Shown here piece by piece: positions 63,126 to 64,000 of a stretch of DNA of 64,000 nucleotides. Source of the DNA: Pseudomonas kairouanensis (GTDB lineage Bacteria; Pseudomonadota; Gammaproteobacteria; Pseudomonadales; Pseudomonadaceae); the NCBI RefSeq assembly GCF_004682055.1, contig NZ_QUZU01000010.1:1-64000 (forward strand). The letters run 5' to 3'. The notes beneath the pieces are model-generated. The model was not told the DNA's origin and made no database searches. It saw only the letters and a list, made by a program, of their open reading frames with translations. The position numbers and the translations under genes were made by a program. Position 1 is the stretch's first letter. Every line of letters begins with the position of its first letter.

Positions 63126-64000
63126 CAATGCAGACTTGGTACCCGCAGATCAAACCCTACGCCCGGCACGATCTGGCCGTCGATGACACCCACACCCTGT
63201 ACGTCGATGAAAGTGGCTCCCCCGAAGGCTTGCCCGTTGTATTCATCCACGGTGGCCCTGGTGCCGGTTGCGACGCCCAGAGCCGCTGCTATTTTGACCC
63301 GAACCTGTACCGCATTGTCACCTTCGACCAGCGCGGCTGCGGCCGCTCCACGCCGCGCGCCAGCCTTGAGAACAACACCACCTGGGACCTGGTCGCCGAC
63401 CTTGAGCGCATCCGCGAACACCTGGGCATCGACAAATGGGTGCTGTTCGGCGGCTCCTGGGGTTCCACCCTGGCCCTGGCCTATGCGCAAACCCACCCTG
63501 AGCGTGTGCATGGCCTGATTGTGCGTGGCATCTTCCTGGCGCGCCCGCAGGACATCGAATGGTTCTACCAGGCCGGCGCCAGCCGCCTGTTCCCGGACTA
63601 CTGGCAAGACTACCTGGCGCCCATCCCGTTGGACGAACGCCACGACATGGTGGCGGCCTACCACAAGCGTCTGACCGGCAACGACCAGATCGCCCAGATG
63701 CATGCGGCCAAGGCTTGGTCCGGCTGGGAAGGGCGCATGTTGGGCCTGTGCCCGAGCCCGCAGCATGTGGAGCGTTTTTCCGAGCCCCAGCGTGCCCTGT
63801 CCATTGCGCGGATCGAGTGCCATTACTTCACCAATAACTCGTTCCTGGAGCCCGACCAGCTGATCCGCGACATGCACAAGATCGCCCATCTGCCTGGCGT
63901 AATCATCCACGGCCGCTACGATATGATCTGCCCATTGGATAACGCCTGGGAATTGCACCAGGCCTGGCCCAACAGTGAGCTGCAAGTGATTCGCGAAGCC
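63126..64000 (+). CDS. pip: Proline iminopeptidase (3' end outside window)
   Basis: The first 291 residues of an alpha/beta-hydrolase peptidase that removes N-terminal proline. Seen: the oxyanion region VFIHGGPGAGC, FDQRGCGRSTPRA, the nucleophile elbow GGSWGSTLALAYAQ and the acid in IHGRYDMICP. The catalytic His lies beyond the right edge. ATG 63126 (MQTWYPQIKPYARHDLAVDD) matches the family start. The full enzyme is usually about 320 residues. Confidence 0.95.

Overview
The window is chromosomal DNA from a fluorescent Pseudomonas, most likely of the P. fluorescens group. Evidence: high GC; core genes with pseudomonad sequences and order (envC-ctpA-yibQ, gpmI, secB, trmL, ntrBC, glnA, thiI, typA, the hisBHAF cluster, mutY-yggX next to tRNA-Phe); a complete-looking five-step hut locus of the Pseudomonas type; and thirteen REP/REPIN-type palindromic elements in three sequence families typical of P. 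fluorescens intergenic space. Both ends cut genes (an amino-acid ABC ATPase at the left, proline iminopeptidase at the right).

Layout. 1-5.8 kb: ABC ATPase, gabP with a sigma-54-type promoter, a small hypothetical gene, a BASS/ACR3-like transporter and an ArnT-like membrane glycosyltransferase. 5.8-9.3 kb: an AT-richer accessory patch (Fic protein, Rha-like phage regulator, unknown coiled-coil protein) ending at the 3' end of tRNA-Phe. 9.3-18.2 kb: yggX-mutY-asmA, an OFA-family MFS transporter, and hisB-hisH-DUF2164-hisA-hisF. 18.2-22 kb: a periplasmic solute-binding protein facing a pair of odd genes (Vps62-like protein and a secreted trypsin-fold protein that has lost its catalytic serine). 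22-29.6 kb: cell-envelope and housekeeping genes (yibQ, ctpA, envC, gpmI, rhodanese-like, grxC, secB, trmL).

29.6-34.8 kb is a nitrogen-control module: a candidate nrsZ small RNA made of three covarying hairpin blocks behind a sigma-54 promoter, ntrBC, and glnA with a sigma-54 promoter and an NtrC-type dyad; a second dyad lies between glnA and ntrB. 34.8-48.3 kb holds thiI, typA, a cysteine-cluster protein, glycogen phosphorylase, a DUF2339/DUF3999 membrane pair, fbp, and two small lipoproteins (one a lipocalin).

48.3-62.9 kb is the histidine utilisation locus: hutF divergent from hutCD, then hutU-hutT-hutXWV-hutH1-hutH2-hutI-hutG. A sigma-54 promoter and a perfect HutC palindrome sit in front of hutU, and a HutC-like palindrome sits between hutF and hutC. 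hutH1 precisely lacks the Ala-Ser-Gly tripeptide that forms the MIO cofactor, while hutH2 keeps it; the histidine permease that I recall between hutH2 and hutI in SBW25 is absent and a REPIN occupies the gap. The nitrogen module and hut locus fit together: histidine is broken down to glutamate, formate and ammonia, with ammonia assimilated by GlnA.
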